Assembly: GCA_017590115.1 (NCBI GenBank)
Contig: JAGGNK010013558.1
Span: 7,173,969-7,237,968, forward strand
Length of the DNA stretch: 64,000 nucleotides
Direction: 5' to 3'
Origin: Montifringilla adamsi
Lineage: Eukaryota > Chordata > Aves > Passeriformes > Passeridae
A program made the position numbers and the translations under genes. Under the pieces are notes generated by a model. That model was not told the origin of the DNA. It saw only the letters and a program-made list of their open reading frames with translations, and did no database searches. Position 1 is the stretch's first letter; each line of letters starts with the position of its first letter. Shown one piece after another: positions 20,206 through 34,475 of this stretch.

Positions 20206-23189
20206 GGACTTAAGAGTTCAAATCCCTAATAAAAACAAGTACATAAAACAAAGTATATTAATTGCATTTGCAAATAAAATGCAACCTTACTTCCATCCCA
20301 TCACACCTTACTATTTTCTTTCTCAAGCAGAGATTAATCCCTACTTAATTTTGGTGTTGTATATTCATTGAGTGTTTTAGGACAGATACACAAGCAATGT
20401 AGTGACAGATAAAGGACTCTTCAGTCCTTTAAAATTTATTGTCAGTTGGTTTATTAGCATTATTAAGTGGACATTTGTGTTCAAATGTTCTGAGCCTTTA
20501 TTTAAGAAGGTAGGAGGGAATCAAAAACTGGCAGAATTTTGAATGAATTCAGTTCTTACACTTTTTGCTGTCCTGAGTAAAAGAAGCACTCCAAAGGTGT
20601 TGAAATTCAGAGACTAGGTTGTGGCTTCTTTTCTGTAAAACCTGATCAAAAGGAAAAGATCCATTAGAACAGCTATTTTGTTTACTTAGATTTGGACATT
20701 CTTCTTCAGTGTTGGCAGCTCAGATTTTGCAAGATCATGCCACTGCATAAAAAGCAGCAAGTGTTTGATATCAAAGAAAAGTTGAATTCTTACTGTAAAG
20801 AGATAACTTGAAGAGTGAAAATATTGATTGTAAAATGATTGATCATATCAATAAACTGAAAAATTGACCTTTAACATTTAGTGTTAAGTTGCATTTAATA
20901 ATTTTTAATGCATTTTAAACAGCTCTGGTTATAAGCATAATTTTCTAGTGCTTCTTTTCATTGTAAATTGAGTCTTAAAAGATACTTGAGTAGAATTAAA
21001 ACTTAAAATAATAAATTCTGGACTGAGAGTGTCATAAACTGATACCTCCAGAACAGTGACTTCACTTCTGTGAAGATCAACTGCCTATCATTTCTTAACC
21101 AGGCTGAACTAACAGCTGTATTGCAGAAGACAGCCTTAGTGCAAAATTAGTCCAAATGTGCACTAAAACCTCACACAGCTGATACATGAAAAGCTACTGT
21201 ACTCACTGTAAAGGCACTGTTTGTAGAGGAAGTCATTATCTCTGACCTGAATTTTAATGAGTTCAGTGACAACAAACATTGAGACTTTCCCTAGAACTAG
21301 CTAGTTAAAATTATGTGTGATGCTGCTCATGGAAAGTTGATGAAGTCATTTATAAATCTTTCTCCTCTTTTTAAATATTAGAAGATTAGTTCAAGTAGAA
21401 GTGGAGTAATTTTAAACTAAAATCAGGTTAAGGAGATACTGAATACAATAAAATCACCTTAATATTTTGTAACAACCCAACTTAGCAGAGGAGTTGCTGA
21501 GACACTATCTCAGACAGTTCTCTCAGGGGTTTGCTCACAGCATCTCTGGTTTCTGTTTTCTTGCTAACAATTCTGCAGTAGGCCTGAATAACTCCTGTGT
21601 TGTGCTTCAGTCACTGGCCTGGGGCACAGTACAATACTGTCTGTCCCATGTGCAGAGGAAATCAGAGAAGGAGCTTTGGCTGATTTGGGAGATGATGCTA
21701 GAGACCACTAGAACTGAGCAAAAGGAAGACAGATCCCCAGAAAGGGTTGTCAGAGCTCATTTAGCCTTGGTGAGTGATTTAAATAAAGGGTCTCCAAAGC
21801 CAGGCTGGGACAGCAAAGAGAGCTGTTAAGAGTTGAGCGCACGAGTTGTGAGTAGCAATGAGCAGAGTTAGTGGAGGTTTGCCTGATGACTCTTTCAAAT
21901 CAAACTCATGAAGAGAAGAAATCACTTCACCAGCACACAATGGAAAATTAAGGACTTCAAAAATCTTTGTAATGTATTGCTTGTGAAAGAGGAACAAAGC
22001 AGGTAATGTCAGTGTAAATAAGTTCATTTTTCCTTTTTTGATTTGAAGTAGTACAGCATGAACAGCAATCATGCATCCTTTCCCTGTTCTCCTCTGGCAC
22101 CATGACCAAGTGCTGACCTGTAGCAGAGAAACCACCTCCACTAAAGCTTTGGTTTATTTTCCAGCCTTTCCAACTGTGTTGACATTAACCATGAAGCTGC
22201 ACATAATGTTATTTCATGCTATGTATAATTGTGTTTTTCCTTATGTGGTCAGCTGTCCAATAGGAAATGAAAATTAGCTTTCTCTTTTCTGGTCTGTGTT
22301 GAACAACTTTTTGATAAGTGCCAGACACTTGTGTTTCTGAGCATTCAGTGTTTGACAGAGCAGCACCCAGGTTTGTGTCAGAGGAGTTTTACAAAGCTAC
22401 TCGAGTGACAAGGACAGTTGTCCACCTGAAGGGGCCGTGCTGAAGAAAGCAATATTTGTGTAAATCTGAAAACATATTTTTCCCAATTTGTGTAATATTT
22501 TTGTAGCTCTCATCTAACAAAGATTTGAGTTTTGTTGGAGATTCATTCTAATGTTGGAACTCTGTTTTAGAAAAGTGGTTAAGCTCATATATAGTAATAA
22601 GCATGTGAGCTAACTAGGTTGCTGATCAGATTTGTTTCATCTCTTTTTGACTGGAAATTGATCCATCTTCTGCAATACTGCTCATGCTAATAAAAATGTT
22701 TATTCTTCCAGGAAGCCATGCTAGTTGAGTTAGTGCTTGCCTTTAAAGTTTGTTTCTCCTGGCAGAGGGGGATAGTTTAAATTGGGCTACAGTAGAACAA
22801 ATTTTGTAATGGATGCGTAAGAGATTTGAGAAGCATACCTAGTTCAGCAAGTAATATGAGGTACCCTGTTTTATTATTTTAACTGTGGCTATGCTGTACT
22901 GTTTGAAATGAAAAAATATTTCTCCTTTTGCTTTAAATCTGTTCGCATTGTTTCAGTTGGTAAAATTCTTTGAGTTGGTAACATGGTATGAAACAGTACT
23001 GTCTCTTTTCAAGTTCTTTTTACTTTTTTACATGAGTTTAGCTCCATTTTTAAAAGTGTTCATGTTTACTGTTTTCTACTTGCACTCCTTCACTTGCCTT
23101 ATCTATTTCTCAAACTCTATGTAATTTTTCTGGCAGAGACTAAGATGCAGAGACCCACTTTGGGACTGGTGCTGTGTGGTCTGGAGTTG

Positions 23190-23214
23190 CAATGCATATT
23201 GCAATGCATATTGC
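23190..23214. repeat. Short tandem duplication gcaatgcatatt
   Basis: Two adjacent copies of a 12-bp unit; minor local duplication. Confidence 0.8.
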
Positions 23215-26200
23215 AGTCATTGACGCAGGGTAGACCTGAGCACATTAACTCAGCTTTGCACTCATGCTGTGGTATTTGCATCTGACTTTAAGCTTTTACT
23301 CTTAAAATATCTCATTATTGCCACCACTGGTTCAGCTTCATGAGAGATTTAGTCCACAGACAGTTCATGTAACAACCAGACTTTTGTGTTGTAGGTCAGC
23401 TGGTGTTCAGACATTCATCACTAAAGCAGATAAAATAGTGGCAGAAATAGTGAGAAACTGCTCCTTTGGTAGAGGGAGAAAAACTGAAGAATGGAATGGG
23501 CATTTCATTATCTCAAACACCAGAGAGTGCTGACACTGCAATGTGTTGGCACATGCGCACAGTCTGACAGTAACAGCTAGTGTGCCTAATTTCCATGGCA
23601 TTTATTCATAATAATCCCTCTTAGTAAAAAAGTGAGGTTTTGGTGACTTTTCAGAATTTGTTGTCTGCTGAAAACTGTGTATCTTAAAATGTGGATTCAG
23701 CTGAACTCCCTGGCTAAGACCAATCTCTTTGCTTGTTTGTACTTTGACCAAAGGATTACATTGATGGTTTCCCAGGATCCAAAATTGTATTTAATCTGTT
23801 AACAGAGGTACATATATTATTTGAATGAGAAAGAGGGAAATGAAAGTGCCCATATCTACATCAGCTGGTAGCTGTTCACGGAAGCAGCAATTACAGTCTA
23901 GCCTTCTTCCCCGGGAAAGCCCTCCTGACTGCTTCCTGTGCCATGGAGCTGTGCCGTGCATGGCCAGACAAAATAGCAAATAAAGCACCAGAGAGCAATA
24001 ATAACTAGTTTGGGGGGGGTAGATGAATAAGAATGACAATAATTCCCACATGAGCAGGACTGAAGCTAATTTCAGTTGCAGTTGTCAAACCGAGCTAAGC
24101 TGGCAAGGGAAGGAATGTGTGTTTGTAATCAGTAGCTGTGCATTTGCAGCGGAGCAGGGGCTTGGGCATGGCACACTTGGACAGTCTCAGCTCTTCCAAA
24201 TTTGCTCAGCCTGTACAGTATCCTGCATTTTTCTTCTTTGCTTTGTTTGGTCCCAGCTCACACATGTGTGAATCATCCAAGGGGAAAGTTTGAGATGCTG
24301 TGTGTCAGGTCAGCCCAGGTTCATTCACTGTTTATCCTCAGAAAGCCAGAAACGCTGGTGTGTAAACAAGGGGGGAGGGGAAAGGAAGGTTTATTAAGAC
24401 AATCAGGGTTAATCTTTTCTTTCAATATTGCATGTTATTTGGTTTTCTGATTATACACTAAACAACAGTTGTATTTTCTTTAATTCAGTTATACAAACAC
24501 AGCAGCCAATTAATATTCCTGCACTCTCTGTGTTGTGAAGGGTGCACAGAGAAAACCTTTGTTATTTTTCTAGTGCTAAATCTGTTCATGTTAAACCATA
24601 TTCCTCTACACAGCAACAGCAAAGTAAATGACAGCATCAATTCAATCCAGAATGCTTAATAAATTGAGAGGGGTTGTTTACCTAGTGTATGAAAAAGTCC
24701 CTTGGGGACGGGTATTATTGCAATCTGCATAGTCATCCATATTCCTGTACTGTCTGTGCTCATGTTTGTGAGTTAAACATATACAGTAATTTAGCATTCA
24801 GATAATCCCACGGCTATAATCCAGACAGATTTAGCTCAAATTTCTCTGGGATTTCTATTATCTAGATTTAGCAATGTGGTGTTGACTGGATATTTTAAAT
24901 TGCTGCAAATGCTTTTTTTTTTTTTTTCTACAATAAACAACATATTTTGCTGTTCTCATAATTGAAGCTGTAGATTCTTTTTGGCATTAACCACATATAA
25001 AAATGTATCTTTGTGAGGACAGTGATTGCACAGCTGGAGCATGCTTTTAATGGATTCCAGCTATTTGACTACATACCACATAAGATCATACAATGTTTAT
25101 ATGAAAACCAGGATAACATATGTGAAAATACTAATAAGAATTATCTGAAGAGCGTTTATCTCCACACATCCTCCCTTTGAAAATGAACTCAACTGCTTCA
25201 ATTTTAATCATGTTTTATTGCAATATATTCAACAGTACTAATAATACAGAGCCTGGCTCTCTTACAGCACTTTTCCTAAGTAGACCAGAGCTTTTATTGT
25301 TTTCAGTTTCCTCAGACGGAACTTCCAGTCTTTCTCACTCAGCACTTTTCAGGAAAAGAGGGAATCTGGGGGGAAGAAAGAGCATCATTATCCACATGAA
25401 ATGAGGGGATATTAAGCCCAAGTGCACTGGGTACCTTTCACAGCAGACCACCCTTTGTCATATGTTGCTCTGATTAAGTGCAAATGTATTCAAGGGAGCA
25501 GAGCAGACACTGTAAAGAGGGTCCAAATGTTCTTGTACCAAAAATGCCAACCCTCCCACACACTCTAGCACTGGTAGGGCTGCAGGAGTAAGAATGCTTG
25601 TGTGGGAGATTTTTAGGAGGGAAGTGTACTGTGGGAAAAATTGTAAAGCTGTTTCTTCTACTAGAGTAGCTGGAGTGAGAGTGTCTGAATTGAGGCAAAC
25701 AGGGAGCAGGGCAATGCATGCTCTGTGCTCTGCCTTGTAATTGTGTTGCAAATGCACCAAGTACATTATTCACCCCCAGGCCAGATCTTCTGGGAAGAGG
25801 CTTGTGCACACTTGGCAATAATTTGATGGTAAGATTGTGTCATCCAGAAGTGTCCCAGAAATTCAAAATAAGCAAGCTACTTATAAATATTTGGAAAACA
25901 AACTATTTGGAACCATTTATGGGATTTAGGGGCTGTGTGTCATATTTTTGTTCCCTAAACTGGAGGATTCAGACACCAGTTAAGTAAGGGAGTTCAGGTA
26001 TGCTGCCCCTTAAAGCATCCCCATCATGCTGTATTCCAAGTGCCTTCTCTGACTGTGCATTACTGCCAGTCCCAGTAACTGTAAAAATCTTGAGAGGTAT
26101 CTTCAATGTGAAGAAAGAAAGAGAATGTTCATTTAATCAGTTGTGATAGAAGTTCCACGTATAAAATTTATTTGCTTAGTCCCCAAGCAGCAGGTTCGCA

Positions 26201-26764
26201 AGAATGATGAAAAAAAAAAAACAAACAACATGAAAACGTATGGTGAGAAAGACTTTTATAGCTAGCAACCATAATTCTGGGTAAAAACCTGAAAGAAATA
26301 TGCTGTGTCTGTGTGGCAGTATTTTTGGTTTCATGCTTGCTCTGAGTTACTCTTTGCAGTACGACAGCAGCTGGGTTTCAGAAGCAGCAGCAGTGCTCAC
26401 GTTCTTGCCATGAAAAGGAGCCTGAGCATTCACCCTCCTCGCTTCAGTGCTCTGCTAAAGCAGTGGGGCTGCTCCTGTCGCACTAAAAGCTGGTCTGAGA
26501 AGTTGTATTTATGCCCAAATAGATATCAATATCTGTGTTTGATTCCTAATAAGTCAGAACTATGAAGCTGTAATGCCAGTGAGAGCCATCTGATAGCTCT
26601 TAAACTGCTCTTCTTCCAGACGGTGCCTCTGGCACCAGCTGTTGGAGCTGGGAGTTTTCAAGGCCCAATTCTTTTCTTTCTCAGAAGAATTTCTTTGGGC
26701 CCCTAAAGAGTGATATCAAAACCCCAGACAAGCAGAAGAGTTTAAAATGGACCTGACATAACTA

Positions 26765-26799
26765 TTTTCAAATAAGATTTGCTGTATCTTATTTGAAAA
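26765..26799. repeat. Perfect 14-bp inverted repeat (hairpin)
   Basis: Arms ttttcaaataagat and atcttatttgaaaa separated by the 7-nt loop ttgctgt. Arms are perfectly complementary and AT-rich. The paired region is short for a microRNA precursor, and flanks do not extend it. Confidence 0.85.
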
Positions 26800-29700
26800 G
26801 AAGTAGAAATCAATTTCAGGTTTTACAGTCAGTGTCTGAGGAAGCTGCCAGTGCACCCACAGGCCTCCTCACTGCTGCACATAGCAGCTCGACTCACCAG
26901 ACTCACCACTTGGGTTCTGGCCACCTGCTTTATTTTCCTTTGCATTTTTTTTCCATCCTATTATAGCCTGACCTCTCATTCAGCAATTATTTTTAATCAT
27001 GCTGAGGACACTTTTTCTCTCTCCCTTTGGATTTCCTCTAAATTTGAGATGCAAATACATCCTAAAATACCATCTTCCGAAGTTATTACATCCAGAGCTT
27101 GGTGATGTGTACTGGGCTTAGCTGAAGTATCAGACCAGCAAAGAAAGACCAAGAAATGAAAGAGCACCATGTAAATATTGACAGATTGTTTTTATGAGTA
27201 AGCTATGATTATCCTTCATTAATTTGTCTATGCTTTCAGAAAGAGAGGAAATTGCTCAAAAGCAGAATAGTATTTTTTGCAACAGACAACTGTGTGCTCA
27301 GATTGTTAAAATTTCTATTCAAGAAATCCCTCAAAATGAAAGAAAAGTAGAGAAAAAACCCACTCTTACAGAGAGGCAGGTCTGCACGTTTAAAAGTAAC
27401 ACCAGCGTGTTCTATATCTGTGTCTGTAATTTGAGATTAAATACACTGTGGATAAGGTTAAAAACATAATCTTTTCTAACCACCTACCAGGCATTTATGC
27501 AGTATATTGTTTCCTTTCTGACAGTTAAATTACTGGTAATAAAGCACTATAACTGTGCCCTGACAGTGCTTGTCCTTTAACGTGGCTGTGCAACTGCTTC
27601 ACCTGCTCTAAGCTGCACCAGCACAGTGAGGGCAGAATCTGGGCTGTAACATTTCTGTTTGATCACATTTCTGTAATCAAACTGTGTTCCAGTAGCAGAG
27701 CTGATACCTTTCTACCCCTCCCTTACCTTGGTGCTGGAAGAATAAAGCAACTCAAACTAGTCAATTGCTGCAATTCTGAAAACAGATTTTCTGTGCACAA
27801 ACTTGCCATCTGCACAATCATCCTTTTCCTCTTCGAGCAGCAAACAGCCAGAAGGTACTGAGCCCCCTCTCTGTGTTGCACAGGGAAGAATCCCAGACAT
27901 GGCTTTGGTAGCTGAGACCTGCTGGTTTTTTTAACCCATTGAAGTATTTTCTAAAGATGCTCTTCTTTCCATGTGCTTGGCTGGTGTTATGGTGACCATG
28001 AGTGAATATATCAAGTTACTGCTCTGGGAGTAGCCCTGCCAGGAAGCCAGAGGTCAGTGCTAGCTGTTTTTAGATGCCTGAGCAGGCACAGCTCTAAGTT
28101 GGGTGCCTGCTAAGTTAATAAAAGGACTAAACATTATTTCCCCTACCTCCTGTGTGTGGGCAGAACACAGCCTGTATCTGAGACAAGCCTTACTCCTGGG
28201 CTAATTGGTCCTTACAGCATTGTGGAAAGAGCAATATTCTAAAACTACGGTTAGAATTTTTGAGTTTGGGTTCTGCTAGAATTTGAGGAGAGGGCTTTTG
28301 AAAAACTGAAAGGGGAGAAACAAAGAAAAAAAGCAAACAGAGAAATTCCCCAACATGGGAAATTTTTATGAACAAAATGTGATTAATTCATTCTCAAAGT
28401 TAAAGCAAATGAGCAGAGGGAAGCTGCCCCTACTTCCTTTCTTCTTAATGCTAAAAGAGATCTGTTCCTTGCTTCATGAAGGAAAGAAAATTATTTCTGT
28501 CAGGAAAATCAAGTTAGGAAGGTGACCTATCAATTTATTTTTTACTTTTTGCATGGTGGTAGAAAAGATCCAGGTGCAAAGTCTACTGGTTTGTAAACTG
28601 AGCTACTCCACTAGAAATTGTTCAGATGAAAAATGCTGAAAAACCCTGAGCACCATCCCAAACAGTAAAATCCAGTATTTTATTACTTATAAGCCCCATG
28701 CTTTCCTCCTATTCCCAGATCATATAAGTCATAAAGTGACGGCTTTTAGGTAAATTTCCATAATTTCACACATAATATTTATTTAAAAGGTATTTAAATA
28801 CATGAGTCATCTCTTAGATTCACTTAAAAACAGCAGAGGACATAAAGTGCTCTCCTGTATAAAAATTTATACCTTTTTTTCTTTTTCTTTTGAATTGTTG
28901 GAGCAATGTTAGAAACCTCATAGTGTGGTAACTGTTTCTTGGCTCTACGTGGTATTGATTTGTAAGAGCAGCGATACAGAACTGTTCAGCTAATTAAGAC
29001 ATTGATAAAGTATCTTGATAAAGGATGCCATTCTTCTCTTATCTAAACTGATTTGATACTGGGTTTCTTGCTGAGCACAGCTAAGACCAGCAGTACTGAG
29101 ACCATCAGCAGCACTGCTGCCTCATGCACTGCCGTGCTCACTGACACGGGAGCTGCTCCCACCCCGTTCCCAGGCTGGGTCTGCCCAGGGACCAGCATCT
29201 CTCACCAGCTCTCTGGCTTCATCCCCATCTCACTGGCACCTCTCTCAATAGCCTAATTTTGGCTCTGAGCTACATCTAGTGCTTAGATAGGATAAGATTT
29301 CAGCCAGATGGATTATGAACAACATTTTCTTTTCAACGTTCTTAGCTCCGACCACACAGAAGGTTGCTTTAGCCCCACAGAATAAAGTCTTGTCCTTCAG
29401 ACAGCTGAGCCAGTTTCCTTACTTTAGCACGCAGTGTAGTTGTTGTGCATGTTCCACAGAAGACATTCCACTCACAGCTTCTGTTTTGCACCTGGAATCT
29501 GAATGTGCTGCTGACATCAGGACACCACAATGCCTTATAAAGGCAGATGAAGGAATTAAGAATCTGGACCTTCATACAGTATCCTAAATAAACCATCTTT
29601 CATTTCTTATATTTCACCCTGAAAAGAGAATATAATGTCTGTGCTCCACTGAGCTCTATGATGGTGAGTAAAACTCTGTGTGAAGCTTATACATTCATGC

Positions 29701-32229
29701 AAATAGATAATATGACTTTTTCCCACCTTGATTCAGATTATAAATCAATGAGATTTAGTCCACCACTCCTTATGAGTAATTCTGCAGTCACATATTCATG
29801 CAGAGGAAGACTTTTCAGTGAGATTTTTTTCAAGATAAGTCTTTGCCAGCTATTGGAAGTGTGATCATTGCAGAGTCACTAACATTTTCCTGCTCCATAT
29901 CAAATGCATCACAAATCTGCCCAGCATCTTTGTCAATCATTTAGAGTGTAGCAGACAAAAATAATATTCTTCAAATTATTATTGGAAGAATTTATGGTCT
30001 CTTATGAAGTGAAAGTTATTTTGATCTATGAGCAGCATTGGGAGGAACTGCCAGTTTGAAAACTCACACCAGACCTGTGTGTGTAATATTCTTGTCTCGC
30101 AGGAAGTAGTGGGAGTAATATGTGCAAAAAGAGTTGTTCACAAGTCAGAATCCTTAGGAGCTCTCTAGATGACTCTTCCTGCATTTTGTGATATTCTGCT
30201 AAAAGAAAGTTCCTCTTTCCCCTTCTTGAGCCTTTTTATGTCACAAACTGTGCACACAAAGGCATGTGTGTAACACCTCACACTGGTTGCTCAGCAAAGG
30301 ATGTAGAGTAGGATCAGGTACAAAATAAAGGTTCCACTCATGATGGTGGTTACAACTACATATCTCAGTGCAAAATAATGATAATTATTAAAAGAAAGGT
30401 ATTCTTAAAACTGTCTCTGTTGTTAAAGGCTGATTTATCTTTCCACACTATAATGAGACAAATACCAACCAGAGCTTTGCATTGCCTTTGCTCACAGCTT
30501 AACAGGAATCACAAACAGTTTTCATAGTGAAGTATACAGCCTGCAAAAAATTTGTATTCCAAATGTGTGCACAGGCCCTGTTGTTCCAGACTGTACTTCT
30601 TTCCCAAAGTGTGCACTGACAAGCTCTTCAGTGTGTTTATTACTGCACAACTCTGTAAGCCAATGATGTTTATTATTGGCTGTGCAATAGGTCAGTGCAG
30701 AGTTTCACCACAACAAGGTACATTCTGGTACAGAGTGTGCATGAAGGGCACTGTCCCTTATGGATCAGCTTAATGGGGAGAAGAACCTGCATCTTAGCAG
30801 GGATGTGCTGAGCACCCACCTCAGCCTCAGGGGAGAGCAGTTAAAGTGGCAAGTCCTGTCCTTGTAGTCTCCAAACACAACCACTCTTGATTTGTACCTG
30901 GCCTTTTCCCAAGCCTCTGTGGTAGAGGAAATCCTCCTCATGTCCTGCCTCATTCCATACAGCTGCACTACGGTCAACTGTAATTACTGGTATGTGTATT
31001 ATGCAGACTAATTACATCTATGTAACATAATAAATACATGCATATTATACCTGTTATGTTCTTAGAGCAAAGATGCAGCCATAAAAATACGCACCAGACT
31101 GCTCTGTACAAAGAAGACAGATGGTATTTATTCCCTATTAATTAATATTGCATGCAGAATTTCCTCCCTCTTTAAATATCTTGAACATCCGTTTTCAAAA
31201 TTTAAATGTACACATACAGATTCTTTTTGTTTTGACAGCTGACTGTTGTATTTTTTCTCCATTCAACATAGGTGGTCTTGGTTTGTTCTTACAAGTGCTA
31301 TCTTGTGTATCTTCAGTCTACCTGTCATTATTATAGCTCTCCTTTCTACTTAAATCAAGTTAATCAATTGATTTAATTAATTTAAAGATGGAAAGCAAAC
31401 AACAGTGCAAGCCCTCCTGAAATTTGGAGAGTTAATAAATTAGGTTTGACAGGTTTGTGTCTGCAGGTTTTGTCTTCACTGGCCATCACCTTATTTAATA
31501 GTTTGCTTTTTCTCTGTGACATGTTACAAATAACATTACAAACAAGGAAGAAATGCAGCCACTGCTGAAATGTTATAGTTCAGTGTAACTTGTTCACAAA
31601 TGCTCCTGGAGACACGTGGTCTTTGTCTGCCATTATAGTTTTACACTGGAATATTTCTGCCTTACAACTAGGGCCACACATAGGCATGGCTAAAAACAAA
31701 AAAGCAATGGCACTGTCATGGATATTCCAACCCCATTGCTTTAAGGGATACTTTAAAGGAAAGTAGGCCAAAAACTTGACCTATTTTAAAAGACATGGCA
31801 ATCTGTTCTTTTAAAAAATCTTTCACACTTCATTGAGTCCTTCTCTGTCTCCTATACCATGAAAAATGTTGTACAGTAGCAAGATTCAGAATTCTTCTCT
31901 ACTGTTACCCATACAAACAAATATTGCAAGCTGAAATCTGCAGTTTAACAAATTTATTTTTCTGCATCACTGATCTTGAAAAAGAAATCATCTTAAAAAT
32001 TACCAAATGCATACATCGAACTAATTAGGTGTCACTAACTAAAATTGCTACATCACTGCACTTTCTCCATAGTGTTAGTTGCAATGGATCCATTTGGCAA
32101 CCAAGAAGTCTTAAGATCCATAAAGGATTTTTGCTTCTAGGAACTTCAGTGTTTTGGATTCAAAAACCAGAAGCAGTGAGCCATATTTCTCAGTTATTTT
32201 GCTGTTGGAAATCTGGCTGTGAAACTCTG

Positions 32230-32510
32230 TTTACTTTGTGCTGGACTCCCGCCAGAGGACGCCTGGTTTTAGCAGATGGTGGTGGAGCGGAGGCCAGACG
32301 TTTCCTGCTGCGTCCTGACGAGGCACTGATAGCAGCGCTCCCAGGCGAGGCACTGATGCCTTCAGCAGCCACCCCGGCTGGAGAGCAGGCGCTGCTGACA
32401 CGAAGGTTGGGAAGAGTCCATGAAGCAGCCCCTGGGGCAAAAGATTTTGTGGAAAAGAAGGTTCTGAAATGGTGCTCAGAAGTGGTGGAGCTGTCACACA
32501 GAAGATGAGC
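32230..32510 (+). other. Unidentified CpG-rich patch with open frames on both strands
   Basis: A cluster of CpGs in otherwise CpG-poor DNA. The plus frame reads ...LVLADGGGAEARRF...DFVEKKVLKWCSEVVELSHRR-stop (terminating at 32506-32508); minus frames are also open. A small internal repeat, gaggcactgat, occurs twice 27 bp apart. It might be a retrocopy fragment, an exon of an unknown transcript, or an unlisted repeat. No family recognised. Confidence 0.3.
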
Positions 32511-34403
32511 AGGGGAAGAGCTGGAGTTTTGACCAAGAAGAACTGAAGTGTTAAAACCAGATGGGCATAAACCAGTACTGAGGAGATGTGATTGCTTTGA
32601 TCTTTGACAGGACACTCCTCTGCCTTGTCAAGAAGAGACTTAAAAGAAGAAGGTCCAAATGGAAGGCTTTGCTGTGGTGTGGGTTTACCTGTCTGCTCTA
32701 CAGTCACAGTGTGCAGGGAGCATCTTCCTTTCCCCCATTTCTAGGGGGGGCAACTTCTCTCAGAACAAATATCCTTAATATGTCCTCAGGCTGGGTTTGA
32801 TCTTTCAAGATGCTGCCTGCTCTCAAGATGGGGAATCAAAGGGCAATGCCATAATCACAAGCACTTGAGTATCGCTGGATTGCTGCCTTGGCAATTTGCG
32901 TACAGGAGAAAATGCAAACAAATTTCTCAGGAGGCTGTATGACTTGGAAATCTTCCAGAAATCCTTCAGGCATCAGTAAGATTAAGGACATCCATAGTTT
33001 ATCTGGGGATTCAGATCTTGAACCAATGTAGCTAAAATTCACAGTCCCCGTGCCATATGGCTCTGTTTGGGGATTTGGTGCTCTCCCATTCCCTGCTACC
33101 ACATACCTGGAACCACTGCATTAGTGTGTCAGGCTAATTTGGGTGATGATTTTGTGCAGATGGCAAGGCCCCTGTGAACTGCAGCTGATCCCTTCCTTGC
33201 ACTCCAGCCAATCTGCAGGTAGGCAATGTTGGATTTTGAATGCTTGTGCCTTTCCAGTTCACTACTGGATCTCAAAAGGAAAGAAATCCCAGGAAGACTG
33301 AAGAGTTGATTGCTTTGTTACATGTCACTTGCATATATTTCTCCCTCCTTGGCCATTATTCACTCGGAATCTCTGAGTCTCTGGGTCAGCATAAAAGACA
33401 ACTGACAAGATCAGGCATCTGCATAGGGGTCAGACAAAAATTTTTTTCCCTGAGCTTCTACCTGCAGAGCATCAACATTCAACAACCCCAAAATGGGGAA
33501 AGGAATGGTTTAAAACTTCATTCAGCCAAGTACCAACTTTCTTTCAGTGAGAGCCCTTCCTTCCTACTTATCAGTCTTGTACAGGACAGTCTGAATCACC
33601 ACTTTCATGATCCACTGTCCTCTTCTATGTCATTTTCTTAGGCTGTAGTAGTTGCTGCCTTTTACTACCTTACTGACTTCTTCCAACTTGAAGTCGAGAA
33701 TGCAGTATCTGGGAGCACCACACTCCATTTTTAACAGCTCAGCAGCTGAGCCCATTTGACATTACACTGAGACCAAGATTTATTCTACTGTATAGAGAAG
33801 ACAGTCTACAGAAATGAAGTTTCAAAGTATCTGTATCATCAAAGAAGATGGATAGACCTTGGGAATTTAATCTGGTCATCATTATTTATGGAATGCAAGT
33901 GATCGGTGTCTTACCCAAGATACAGAATGTCACATCCTCCTGTGACCAGCCCTGGTGAGCCATAGCCAGGCTGGGAGCCTGGGCCTTGCTGTCTTGCACC
34001 TCATGATTGTCCACATTCTCACAGAGGAAGGGCTCATATCCTGTTCATTAGCACCCAAAGGTGCCATGCAGTGGTCTGAAGCCTGTTTCCATCACTAGGC
34101 AGAGGGGTGGTTAATGCTCTTCCTTTGTGAGAAGGACTCATGATCATGGGGTCTACCTCAGACTTCCCCAGCACGTTTTTAACATTTCCTGTTATTTGCC
34201 AAGTGGCCATACTGTGCACCACACAACACTCACTCCCACTCCAAACAGATGCTGAAAGACCCAGAAAAGCTTAGAAAATTTCTGGTCAAACAGGCTTTCA
34301 TTGTAGTTAAAGTAGCCCCCTTTTCACTGCCCAGTTTGAACACAGACCATTTTCTTCTGTCAGCTGGGATGATGTGAATTTGAAGCTGGGCAAACGGGGT
34401 TTT

Positions 34404-34475
34404 TTTGTTTGTTTGTTTGTTTGTTTTTTGGTTTTTGGTTTTTTTTTAAATTTTCTTTTTTTTTTTTTTTTTCCT
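34404..34475. repeat. (gttt)n and poly-T simple repeat
   Basis: gtttgtttgtttgtttg followed by ggtttttggttttttttt and a long T run. Confidence 0.9.

Noticed and set aside
20200..20230. tRNA-like T-loop sequence gttcaaatcc
   Set aside because: No matching acceptor, D or anticodon arms around it.
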